The position numbers were made by a program, and so were the translations under genes. The notes under the pieces are model-generated. The model saw only the letters and a program-made list of their open reading frames with translations. It was not told the DNA's origin and did not search any database. A stretch of 17,883 nucleotides of DNA from SLAN01 sp964565375 (GTDB lineage Bacteria > Spirochaetota > Spirochaetia > DSM-27196 > SKKC01), in assembly GCA_964565375.1 (NCBI GenBank), contig CAZMEV010000066.1:1-17883 (forward strand). The letters are read 5' to 3'. Positions 1 to 6,670 of the stretch are shown piece by piece (position 1 is the first letter of the stretch; every line of letters starts with the position of its first letter).

Positions 1-72
1 GCCGGCGAACGTGAACCCCGCCGGCTGACCCGCATCTTGTCGAGGCGGGGCGCCTCATATACCTTTTCCGCC

Positions 73-1038
73 ATGGAATCACACGGCGAGGATCGCTCCC
101 GCGAACATCGGGGTGAAGCCGATGAGTCAGGGAAAACCGTGCGTCGGCGCCATGGCTTCCGCAGACATTGCGGTGAGGCCGGACGCACAGGCGTGGCGGG
201 TCTTGTTCTTGCTGCTGTGCTGGTTGTGGTGTTTCTGCCGGCGGCCGGCGGGCCGGAACGCGACGATGAGATTCTGGTCGCCGGGGCGTCGGACCTGCGG
301 TTTGCATTTGAAGAGATGGCTGAGGCATTCGAAGCGGAAACCGGCACGGCTGTCACGTTCAGTTTCGGATCGAGTGGTCTTTTAGCGCAGCAGATTGAAA
401 ACGGGGCGCCGTTCGACCTGTACTTCTCGGCGAACCGCGAGTACGTCGAGCGCATTTACGAGGGCGGTTTCGCCGCCGGTGAACCGGTGGTGTATGCGAT
501 CGGATATCTCGCGCTTGTCGTTCCCGAGGGTGAGCCGCTTCCTGAGATCAGCGACCTTCACAAAGACCGCTTCGAGGCGATTTCCATAGCGAATCCCTCC
601 CATGCGCCCTACGGGTTTGCCGCACAGCAGGCGATTACAGCCTCAGGTCTCTATGCTGATGTTGAAGATCGTCTTGTGTACGGGGATAACGTCCTCGATG
701 CCCTGCGACTGGTGGAAAGCGGGAATGCGGATGTCGGGCTGGTCGCCCTCGCTTTCCTCGATCACGCGGATGGAATAGCGGGTCGCCGCGTGGATGATGC
801 GCTTCACGAGCCGATCGAGCAGACGGCGGTTGTCCTCGGCGACGGCGGTGGGCGTGCGAACGACGGACGCGGGAATGACGGAAGCGGAGACGACGGAAGC
901 GGGGACGATCCGACCGACGGCGCCGCAGGCACGCATGGAAACCGGCCGGACCGGGCCCGCGCATTTCTGGATTTCGTTCGAAGCGAAGCGGGGCAGGAGA
1001 TCATGCGCCGCTATCGATTCGGGACGCCCGGCGAGTAG
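73..1038 (+). CDS. modA: Molybdate ABC transporter, periplasmic substrate-binding protein (ModA)
   Basis: Binds molybdate (or tungstate) outside the membrane and delivers it to the ModBC permease. Seen: a basic N-terminus and one hydrophobic segment (about residues 40-60, counted from the ATG at 73), then the ModA-type start VAGASDLRFAFEEMAEAF, the segment FSFGSSGLLAQQIENGAPFDL and YFSANREYVE, all typical of the family. The C-terminal FLDFVRSEAGQEIMRRYRF also fits. Known: ModA proteins run about 230-260 residues; the extra length here is the long N-terminus and a Gly/Asp-rich insertion at about residues 257-290. The reading frame is open to the window's left edge, and no ribosome binding site marks a start; TTG at 37 is an alternative, and GTG at 193, just before the hydrophobic segment, is possible. 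modB and modC follow on the same strand. The hydrophobic segment may be a signal peptide or an uncleaved anchor. Confidence 0.9.
   Translation: MESHGEDRSREHRGEADESGKTVRRRHGFRRHCGEAGRTGVAGLVLAAVLVVVFLPAAGGPERDDEILVAGASDLRFAFEEMAEAFEAETGTAVTFSFGSSGLLAQQIENGAPFDLYFSANREYVERIYEGGFAAGEPVVYAIGYLALVVPEGEPLPEISDLHKDRFEAISIANPSHAPYGFAAQQAITASGLYADVEDRLVYGDNVLDALRLVESGNADVGLVALAFLDHADGIAGRRVDDALHEPIEQTAVVLGDGGGRANDGRGNDGSGDDGSGDDPTDGAAGTHGNRPDRARAFLDFVRSEAGQEIMRRYRFGTPGE
877..906 (+). repeat. 15-bp tandem repeat inside the modA insertion
   Basis: Two adjacent 15-bp units (877-891 and 892-906) differ by one base and encode DGSGD twice. They lie inside the Gly/Asp-rich insertion (about 841-940) of ModA. 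This looks like slippage-type expansion of a surface loop. Confidence 0.8.
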
Positions 1039-1045
1039 ATCGGTG

Positions 1046-1147
1046 CGGCCACGGCATGATCAGCGGTGCGGTGCCGGAGGGCGTGGCGGCCGGCCGGCCG
1101 CCGGCCGGGGCAGGGCGGCTCGCCACGGCCACGGCATGATCAGCGGT
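1046..1147. repeat. 22-bp direct repeats flanking an 18-bp perfect palindrome, between modA and modB
   Basis: The segments 1046-1067 and 1126-1147 are identical over 22 bp, with an offset of exactly 80 bp; the shared core includes ACGGCATGATCAGCGG. Between them, 1085-1102 is a perfect 18-bp palindrome made of GGCC/CCGG units. The 170-bp modA-modB gap holds no gene. The palindrome could form a stable RNA hairpin that attenuates or processes the transcript between modA and modB, or the block may be a small mobile or recombination remnant. No T-run follows, so a simple terminator is unlikely. Confidence 0.8.
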
Positions 1148-1208
1148 ACGAGTCAAGGCGGCGGGGCTGCCAGAGACGGGCGCTGCATCGTAGAATAGCG
1201 CCGGCCTC

Positions 1209-1973
1209 ATGAGTAGCATCGATCTGTTTCCAGTATTTCTGTCGCTTCGCGTATCGACCATTGCCACGGTGGTTTCGATTGTCGTGGGGATTGTGCCCGC
1301 GTGGCTGCTTGCCAACCGCCGGTTCCCCGGGCGCAACCTGCTCGATGCGGTGATCACCCTCCCTGTCGTGCTTCCTCCCTCGGTGCTTGGCTACTACCTG
1401 CTGCTTTTCATTGGGCGGCGCGGCCCGCTGGGTGCGTGGCTGGAGTCGACCTTCGGGGTACGGCTGGTGTTCACTCCGCAGGCGGCGGTGATCGCCGCGG
1501 TGGTTGCCGGGATGCCGCTGTTTATCCGATCGGCGCGCGCGGCGATCGAGGCGGTCGACCCTGCTTATGTTGGCGCGGCGCGCACGCTCGGCCGTTCGGA
1601 ACCGGCGATTTTTGTGCGGGTGGTGCTCCCGCTTGCATGGCGGGGCGTGCTTGCCGGTGTCATTCTCGCCTGGGCGCGCGCACTCGGCGAGTTCGGCGCG
1701 ACGCTTCTGGTCACCGGCAATATCCCCGGCCGCACCCAGACAATGGCGATTGCCATTTACGATGCGGTGCAGGCGCAGGACATGGCCAGGGCGAACGGGC
1801 TTGTCGCCATTCTCACGGCTATATCGATCCTCGTTATCGTCCTCCTGAACCGGCTTTCGGGGCCGACCGACAGTGCCGTTGCTTCACGATCCACAGCTCG
1901 TTTCCGTCGCGGCCCGGGCAGGGCGGGGCGAACCGGCGCCGGGCTCGTCCATACTGAAGAAGGTGATGGGTAA
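1209..1973 (+). CDS. modB: Molybdate ABC transporter, permease (ModB)
   Basis: Inner-membrane channel subunit of the molybdate importer. Seen: five or so hydrophobic helices, the motif LPVVLPPSVLGYYLL near residue 50, and the cytoplasmic coupling loop typical of ABC permeases (AIEAVDPAYVGAARTLG), followed by LAWARALGEFGATLLVTGNI, a hallmark of ModB/CysT-type permeases. Known: ModB is usually about 225 residues. This one is 254 long because of a roughly 35-residue tail after the last helix (Arg/Gly-rich, RFRRGPGRAGRTG), which has no obvious role. The start is the ATG at 1209; no clear ribosome binding site precedes it. The stop lies 2 bp before modC, so the two genes are almost certainly co-translated. 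Confidence 0.93.
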   Translation: MSSIDLFPVFLSLRVSTIATVVSIVVGIVPAWLLANRRFPGRNLLDAVITLPVVLPPSVLGYYLLLFIGRRGPLGAWLESTFGVRLVFTPQAAVIAAVVAGMPLFIRSARAAIEAVDPAYVGAARTLGRSEPAIFVRVVLPLAWRGVLAGVILAWARALGEFGATLLVTGNIPGRTQTMAIAIYDAVQAQDMARANGLVAILTAISILVIVLLNRLSGPTDSAVASRSTARFRRGPGRAGRTGAGLVHTEEGDG

Positions 1974-1975
1974 AC

Positions 1976-3148
1976 ATGCTCAGCGTTGATATCGGCCTTA
2001 CGCTTTCGGACTTTTCGCTCGAAACGGCGTTTACGATGGAAAACGAGGTGCTTTCGCTTCTTGGTCCTTCCGGGGCGGGCAAGACCCTCACCATAGCCGC
2101 GATTGCAGGGCTTATCCGGCCGGATCGTGGAACCATCAGCCTCGACTCCGAACCGTGGTTCGGCCCGCGAACGTGGCGATCACCGCAGAAGCGGCACGTC
2201 GGCCTTGTTTTCCAGGATTATGCGCTTTTCCCTCATATGAGCGTACGCCGGAATCTGGAGTTCGGATTGTTTAAGGTCGATGCTGCGACGCGTGCGGAGC
2301 GGGTGGCGGCGTTGATGCGCGACATGCAGCTTGATGGACTGGAAGCGAAATATCCGGGAGAGCTCTCGGGTGGCCAGAAACAGCGGGTTGCCCTCGCCAG
2401 GGCGCTCGCTCCGAGACCGCGGATACTTCTTCTCGATGAACCCTTCTCCGCGGTGGACGCGACGGTGCGAGTTCAGCTGATGACCCTCGTGCGGGAAATC
2501 CATGAGCGGCACCGTATTCCGATTATTCTCATTACTCACGCGATCGAGGAAGCATACGCGCTATCCGATCGCATGGCAGTCATCGAACGCGGCCGTGTGC
2601 TTCAGATCGGCGAACGCGAAGAGGTCTTTCGCCGGCCTGCAACCCGGGAAGTGGCGAGGATTGTCGGCACGCGCAATGTGCTCGAGGGCTCGGTTGTCCC
2701 GGCGATCGGCGCTCTCGCCGACCGCCAGGCGATCGGCGCTCTCGCCGACCGCCGGCCGGTGGACGGCAGGCAACAGCAGGATGCGGACGGCGGGGCACAG
2801 CACAGTGTTTCCGGCAGCCGCATCCTGACCGACGGCGGGCTCGAGCTCGAGACGTTTTCAGCTCACAGTCCCGATGCTCGGGTGGCGGCGTGCATTCGCC
2901 CCTCCCGCATTCGCCTGTGCCCGCCGGATGCTCCGGCCGCCTCCAGTGAAGTTTTCGTTCGGGCACGCGTGGAGCGCGTGCTCGGAATAGGGGACCGTTT
3001 CGAGCTTGTCGTCCAGCCGCTGCCGCAGGGAGAGCGCCTCGAGGTGGAAACGTCACTCGAGGCGTTTTCCCGCTTAATGCCGCAGTCCGGGGACACTGTT
3101 GATCTCGCTGTAGCGAAGGAAGGCATTCATACCTTCGCGATTTCATAA
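1976..3148 (+). CDS. modC: Molybdate ABC transporter, ATP-binding protein (ModC)
   Basis: ATPase that powers molybdate uptake. Seen: Walker A GPSGAGKT (residues 30-37), Q-loop region VFQDYALFPHMSV, ABC signature LSGGQ (130-134), Walker B ILLLDEP with D154/E155, and switch histidine H188 in LITHAIEEA. The C-terminal part (about 225-390) is the TOBE/molybdate-regulatory region, ending DTVDLAVAKEGIHTF. Length 390 is slightly above the usual 350-380 because of a linker with a duplicated nine-residue unit (243-260) followed by a Gln/Asp/Gly-rich stretch. The start ATG at 1976 is preceded by GAAGGTG and sits 2 bp after the modB stop. No ModE-type regulator gene is visible nearby. Confidence 0.95.
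   Translation: MLSVDIGLTLSDFSLETAFTMENEVLSLLGPSGAGKTLTIAAIAGLIRPDRGTISLDSEPWFGPRTWRSPQKRHVGLVFQDYALFPHMSVRRNLEFGLFKVDAATRAERVAALMRDMQLDGLEAKYPGELSGGQKQRVALARALAPRPRILLLDEPFSAVDATVRVQLMTLVREIHERHRIPIILITHAIEEAYALSDRMAVIERGRVLQIGEREEVFRRPATREVARIVGTRNVLEGSVVPAIGALADRQAIGALADRRPVDGRQQQDADGGAQHSVSGSRILTDGGLELETFSAHSPDARVAACIRPSRIRLCPPDAPAASSEVFVRARVERVLGIGDRFELVVQPLPQGERLEVETSLEAFSRLMPQSGDTVDLAVAKEGIHTFAIS
2701..2753 (+). repeat. Tandem 26-bp near-palindromic repeat inside modC
   Basis: The segments 2701-2726 and 2728-2753 are identical 26-mers with a 27-bp period. Each can fold into an 11-bp stem with one mismatch (2701-2711 with 2716-2726) around a CTCT loop. In frame they encode AIGALADRQ then AIGALADRR, at the junction between the ATPase domain and the TOBE domain. 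The structure resembles a small REP-like hairpin unit, tolerated because it sits in a linker. Confidence 0.85.
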
Positions 3149-3218
3149 GGATCGCGCCTGTGTCGCTGTTACGGTGGCTTGCGCCGTGTTCATACAAAAC
3201 CCTAAGATGGGCGAGAAC

Positions 3219-3977
3219 ATGTCCGAGCAACCTTCCAAGCCTGTTCCCGCACACTCAAATACCTCGTTCCTCGATGAGCCGATTCCCCGTCGTGGAACTA
3301 TTGCACTTCGCGTCGGCGTTCTGGTGGTGCTCCTGGTGCTCGGGTTCATGTTTCAGCACTGGGCTCCGAGTGAGCCTGCCGAGTTGCTCAGGCTCGCCGA
3401 GCAGACCGCTACGCATCCGGGTTTTGTCGTGGGAACCACCGTGGGGATGGCGGCCCTTTTTACGGTCGGCGGACCCGGCACGATTGGTATGTGGATGCTC
3501 GCTCCGTTTCATCCGCCCTGGTCGGCAGTGCTGTTCCTGACGGCTGGAAGCGTCGCGGGAGCGGCCGGCGCGTACACGTTCAGCGCCTGGCTCGGTGGCG
3601 CGAAGCGGCGACATCGACAATCGAACCGGATGGTTCGACTGCTGCGCGATCACGGAGGTCTTACCACACAGGTTGCGCTCCGGATGCTCCCGGGATTTCC
3701 GCAACAGGTCATAAGTTTCAGTGCAGGACTGTTGAGACTTCCCCGTGCCCGGTTTCTCGCCGCCGCGGCAATCGGCCACAGCATTAAGTGGGCTGTCTAT
3801 GGATCGGCGTTGTACGGAGTAACCGGTGCGGTGGCCGCGGGGGAGGCTCTCGATCTGACCCGCCTTCTGCCGCTGGTGGGGCTGACCGCATTAATGCTGG
3901 CCGCGGCAATTGTAAGGGGTATCCGCCAGGATGCTTCGGATGATGCACCGGCAGATGAGGCCCCTTACGAATCCTGA
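3219..3977 (+). CDS. TVP38/TMEM64-like (VTT/DedA superfamily) membrane protein
   Basis: Integral inner-membrane protein of the VTT fold. Seen: a first helix (TIALRVGVLVVLLVLGFMF), a helical region with VGGPGTIGMWMLAPFHPPW, then the family-type segment FLTAGSVAGAAGAYTFSAWLG. RMLPGFPQQVISFSAGLLRL matches the conserved R-x-[LI]-P...G segment, and a final helix pair follows. Known: relatives act in membrane homeostasis or lipid scrambling, but the substrate of most bacterial members is not established. I chose the ATG at 3219 as the start; ATG 3207 and GTG 3174 are in frame, and none has a convincing ribosome binding site. It begins about 70 bp after modC on the same strand and could be read through from it. 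It converges on the next gene with only 13 bp between the stops. Confidence 0.8.
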   Translation: MSEQPSKPVPAHSNTSFLDEPIPRRGTIALRVGVLVVLLVLGFMFQHWAPSEPAELLRLAEQTATHPGFVVGTTVGMAALFTVGGPGTIGMWMLAPFHPPWSAVLFLTAGSVAGAAGAYTFSAWLGGAKRRHRQSNRMVRLLRDHGGLTTQVALRMLPGFPQQVISFSAGLLRLPRARFLAAAAIGHSIKWAVYGSALYGVTGAVAAGEALDLTRLLPLVGLTALMLAAAIVRGIRQDASDDAPADEAPYES

Positions 3978-3990
3978 GTGCGGCAATTCT

Positions 3991-5184
3991 TCAGTCGAAT
4001 TGCAGGCGGAGCACGGGAGCACTCGATTCGTCGGCAATTACGTAGAGGTCACCGGTCTCCGGGTTCCGTGCAACGTCGCGAATCCGTCCTACATTTCCGA
4101 GAATCCTGCGCTCACTGACCACTTCGACGTTTTCGCGGGAGGAACCCTCGAGTTCAAACTCTGCGAGGTATTCAAAGGGCAGGTTCCCCATGTAGAGCTT
4201 GCCGCGGGCAAATGTCATGCCCGAAGGCGGAAAGCCGTCCTGGCCGTCGTCATAGCGCTCACCGTCCCAGTAGTAAACAGGATTAACAATGTCGTCACGT
4301 TCATGGGGGAGGTCACCGATTTCCGCCCCGCTGCCATACTCGCGGCTGTAGGTTGCAACCGGCCACCCATAATTGCCGCCGGCAACGTCGATAATATTGA
4401 TTTCATCGCCATCCTGCTGACCGTGCTCGTTCTGCCATACATCGCCGGTTTCAGGATGAACAGTCATTCCCTGTACATTCCGGTGTCCGTAGGTGTAAAT
4501 ACCGTCGAGCACGTCGTCGTTATCCACAAACGGGTTGTCCTCAGGGATGCTTCCGTCGGGATTCAGACGGATTGTTGTTCCCCAGTAATTCTGCAGGTTC
4601 TGCGATGAATCGCGGATCCGACGATCGCCGGTACTCATGAACAGATACCCGTCGTGGTCGAAAACAACGCGCGAACCGTAGTGGCCGGTGCCGTCGAAAA
4701 AGGGCTCGGCCACCAGAAGCACTTCGAAATCTTCAAGCACGGCGGTTTCGGTGTTAAAGCGCCCGCGGCCGAGATGGGCCGCAAACTCATTGCCTGTTTC
4801 ATTGGCGGCTGCGTACGTAACGTATACCCAGTTCTCTCCGTGGGAGAATTCCGGATGAACAGCCACGTCGAGCAGCCCTCCCTGTCCGCGTGTCGTTACC
4901 TCGGGCACTTCACCCTGAATCCGGGTTCGCCCGCCGGTGTCGAGGTCGAGCAGGTAAAATGCGCCGGTCCGTTCTGTGACGAGCGCGTAATTGCCTTCAC
5001 TCTGCGGAAGGAAATCGAGACCCCAGGGATATTCGAATCCATCGGCAACCGTGGAGACAGTGTATCCACTGTCGTCCCATTCGAGGTCATTTGCGGTTAC
5101 GCTCTGACAACCGGAAACAACCAGAACTGTTGCAAACAGTATGGCAAGATATATCCTGATCGGGGATGTAGTCGGGTGTCTCAC
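3991..5184 (-). CDS. PQQ-dependent aldose sugar dehydrogenase family lipoprotein (GSDH/YliI-like)
   Basis: Predicted six-bladed beta-propeller that oxidises aldose sugars with PQQ at the outer face of the membrane. Seen: signal peptide with lipobox LVVSGC, FEYPWGLDFLP, GQGGLLDVAVHPEF, GHYGSRVVFDHDGYLFMSTGDR (the His, residue 168, is the likely catalytic base), NPDGSIPEDNPF, YGHRNVQGMTVHPETGDVW, NEHGQQDGDEINII and GGNYGWPV. These follow the family order closely. About 397 residues. The GTG at 5184 is preferred over the GTG at 5211 because a perfect AAGGAGGAG (complement of 5190-5198) lies just upstream. Whether the cell makes or imports PQQ cannot be seen here. It is divergent from the transglycosylase. 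Confidence 0.9.
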   Translation of the reverse strand: MRHPTTSPIRIYLAILFATVLVVSGCQSVTANDLEWDDSGYTVSTVADGFEYPWGLDFLPQSEGNYALVTERTGAFYLLDLDTGGRTRIQGEVPEVTTRGQGGLLDVAVHPEFSHGENWVYVTYAAANETGNEFAAHLGRGRFNTETAVLEDFEVLLVAEPFFDGTGHYGSRVVFDHDGYLFMSTGDRRIRDSSQNLQNYWGTTIRLNPDGSIPEDNPFVDNDDVLDGIYTYGHRNVQGMTVHPETGDVWQNEHGQQDGDEINIIDVAGGNYGWPVATYSREYGSGAEIGDLPHERDDIVNPVYYWDGERYDDGQDGFPPSGMTFARGKLYMGNLPFEYLAEFELEGSSRENVEVVSERRILGNVGRIRDVARNPETGDLYVIADESSAPVLRLQFD

Positions 5185-5189
5185 AGCGT

Positions 5190-5216
5190 CTCCTCCTTGT
5201 CGTGCAAACACTTATA
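5190..5216 (-). promoter_or_regulatory. Ribosome binding site and probable -10 box of the sugar dehydrogenase gene
   Basis: On the minus strand the sequence AAGGAGGAG (5190-5198) decides the start at 5184. A TATAAG hexamer (5211-5216) would place transcription start near 5204, giving a leader of about 20 nt. No good -35 box was found at the expected distance, so the promoter part is tentative. Confidence 0.5.
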
Positions 5217-5291
5217 CGATACGACTATCAATCTAATACGAATTCTTTCAAGCGACGAATCGTGAATCTGAACTGCTGCACTTTCCGGCGG

Positions 5292-5321
5292 TTGACCGGG
5301 GTCGGGGTTCCGAGGTTATTC
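5292..5321 (+). promoter_or_regulatory. Candidate promoter of the lytic transglycosylase gene
   Basis: TTGACC (5292-5297), an 18-bp spacer and TTATTC (5316-5321). The predicted start of transcription lies about 39 bp before the ATG at 5367. The -10 box is a weak match, so this is a suggestion only. Confidence 0.35.
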
Positions 5322-5366
5322 TCCGCCGTAGCGGTCCGGCGACCACTTCAATCGTCACTACTGCCT

Positions 5367-6116
5367 ATGAACACGCGCATTCGCACACCCTACGACAGTC
5401 CTTCGAGTACTCGTGTCTTTGGTATGCTCGTGGTGGTCATTTTTCTAACGGCGAGCAGCGCGTACCATGGCGGCATTGAACACAACGTGCGCGATACCGG
5501 ATATGAGACGGAGGCAGGGTTTGCCGATGACTCCGGATATGGCGAACAGCAGGTTTTCCCGAACATTGGAAACTATCTCGAACAGGACGACCCGAGTCTC
5601 GCGCTCTACCGGGAGCCGCTCACTCGCGAGGCGGTAATAGATTTCTTCCGGGACGTTACCGGTTCCGAGAAGATTGCGGTGACCGTGCTTGAAACGTCCG
5701 AAGATTTCGACGTGAAGCCGACGAAGGCGTTCAGCATCGCGTTCATCGAGAGCAGTTATCGTCCCGATGCGGTCAACGCGAACAGGAACGACAGTATCGA
5801 CCGGGGCCTGTTTCAGCTGAACGACCGGACATTTCCAAGCCTGAGCAATGATGACTTCTTTCACCCCGAAACGAGCGCGTGGTACGGAATACGTCATCTG
5901 AGTTTTGCGCTTGCTCAGGCCGACGGCGATTTCCTTACCGCGGTCGCAATTTACAATGCGGGTCCCTCACGGGTGTTCAACGACGAGATCCCCGATTCCA
6001 CGCAGCGATACATGCGGCGAATCGAGCGGTATCGCGATGACCTCCTCGATGATTTCAAAAACTTTATAGCGGTTCGTTTTCCACCGGATACCGACCGTAC
6101 CGCTGAGGCGCGTTGA
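5367..6116 (+). CDS. Membrane-anchored SLT-domain lytic transglycosylase
   Basis: Predicted to cleave the MurNAc-GlcNAc bond of peptidoglycan. Seen: a short basic N-terminus, one hydrophobic segment (about residues 17-33, VFGMLVVVIFLTASSAY) acting as signal or anchor, an acidic linker, then a goose-lysozyme/SLT fold. It includes AFSIAFIESSYRPDAVN (E128 is the likely catalytic acid), SIDRGLFQLNDRTFP, and AVAIYNAGPSRV, the usual YNAGP motif. The C-terminus contains RYMRRIERYRDDLLDDF. The ATG at 5367 is chosen because it directly precedes the membrane segment; the frame is open further upstream, but that part looks non-coding. Its stop codon abuts the stop of the next gene on the opposite strand with no spacer. 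Confidence 0.87.
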   Translation: MNTRIRTPYDSPSSTRVFGMLVVVIFLTASSAYHGGIEHNVRDTGYETEAGFADDSGYGEQQVFPNIGNYLEQDDPSLALYREPLTREAVIDFFRDVTGSEKIAVTVLETSEDFDVKPTKAFSIAFIESSYRPDAVNANRNDSIDRGLFQLNDRTFPSLSNDDFFHPETSAWYGIRHLSFALAQADGDFLTAVAIYNAGPSRVFNDEIPDSTQRYMRRIERYRDDLLDDFKNFIAVRFPPDTDRTAEAR

Positions 6117-6596
6117 TTATCCGATCCAGTCAGGCCATGCACCCGGCAGCGGCTTGCCCATCAGCTTCAAATAGACCGAGACCTTTCCACAGAAGATCAG
6201 CAGCGCCTCGCGCAGGACGTCGAGGTGAATATGGACCGGAAGTTCGAAATCGGGACCACGCTGCACCGGGGTGCCGGCGGTTTCGTCGTCCATTGAATCG
6301 AGCACGGCGTGCAGTTCTCCGTCGAGACCGGAAAACCATGATTGAAGGTTCGCCACGGTACCGGAATGGTGTCCTGCAGTACCTTCGCGTTTTTCCGGGT
6401 GGAACTCGAATGTAACGAAAGAATCGATGTAGGCAGCCTGTGTTTCTCCGTACGCCTGGCAGAGATCTCCGAGCGTGGGAAGGTTCGGCCCCGGCCGGAA
6501 CTCCAGATCATCGTCCTCAAGGCTCGACAGAAGTTCATCCCTTCGACTGCGGTACATGAGATGAATGTCGTACATCTGCTGAAGTGCTTCGTTCAT
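6117..6596 (-). CDS. DinB-like four-helix protein
   Basis: Small soluble protein (159 residues) resembling the DinB/YfiT four-helix family. Seen: an N-terminal helix MNEALQQMYDIHLMYRSRRDELLSSL, a second segment NLPTLGDLCQAYGETQAAYIDSF in the place of the usual helix-2 region, and a C-terminal segment REALLIFCGKVSVYLKLMGKPLP ending DWIG, which mimics the DinB ending before G-x-x-[LP]. Known: many DinB proteins bind a metal through three histidines; those positions look substituted here, so any enzymatic role is doubtful. The start at 6596 is set by GGGAGGGA just upstream (complement of 6600-6607); in-frame Met at 6665 lacks one. It lies 74 bp downstream of the DUF89 gene on the same strand. 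The function is unknown, and the family call is moderate. Confidence 0.6.
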   Translation of the reverse strand: MNEALQQMYDIHLMYRSRRDELLSSLEDDDLEFRPGPNLPTLGDLCQAYGETQAAYIDSFVTFEFHPEKREGTAGHHSGTVANLQSWFSGLDGELHAVLDSMDDETAGTPVQRGPDFELPVHIHLDVLREALLIFCGKVSVYLKLMGKPLPGAWPDWIG

Positions 6597-6599
6597 CTG

Positions 6600-6634
6600 T
6601 TCCCTCCCTTTCGGGTGTTCCTGGTTCCATTGTA
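6600..6634 (-). promoter_or_regulatory. Ribosome binding site and candidate -10 box of the DinB-like gene
   Basis: AGGGAGGGA on the minus strand (6600-6608) fixes the start at 6596. A TACAAT hexamer (complement of 6629-6634) lies in the 74-bp gap after the DUF89 gene and would give transcription start near 6622. The upstream -35 position is a poor match. The gene may therefore have its own promoter in addition to read-through. Confidence 0.4.
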
Positions 6635-6670
6635 CACGATATGCGTTCGTCTCACACGTTCCCACGGTAT

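Noticed and set aside
1..36. Possible C-terminus of an upstream gene (frame 2 reads PANVNPAG then TGA at 26-28)
   Set aside because: Eight residues are too few to support a gene; the frame could be chance.
1081..1110. Rho-independent terminator after modA
   Set aside because: The GC palindrome is strong but no T-run follows, and modB lies downstream in the same operon.
1046..1147. CRISPR array or insertion-sequence ends
   Set aside because: Only two direct repeats, no spacer periodicity and no transposase; the repeats are direct, not inverted as IS ends would be.
2580..3254. A 224-codon minus-strand ORF across the modC 3' end
   Set aside because: Arg/Pro/Gly-rich shadow of modC, made longer by the in-frame repeat; no domain seen.
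3931..4608. A 225-codon plus-strand ORF starting inside the VTT gene
   Set aside because: It is antisense to the sugar dehydrogenase, which has a full set of family motifs, a lipobox and a ribosome binding site.
5184..5211. GTG at 5211 as the start of the sugar dehydrogenase
   Set aside because: The strong AAGGAGGAG lies downstream of that codon and correctly spaced for GTG 5184; 5211 also falls in the probable -10 box.
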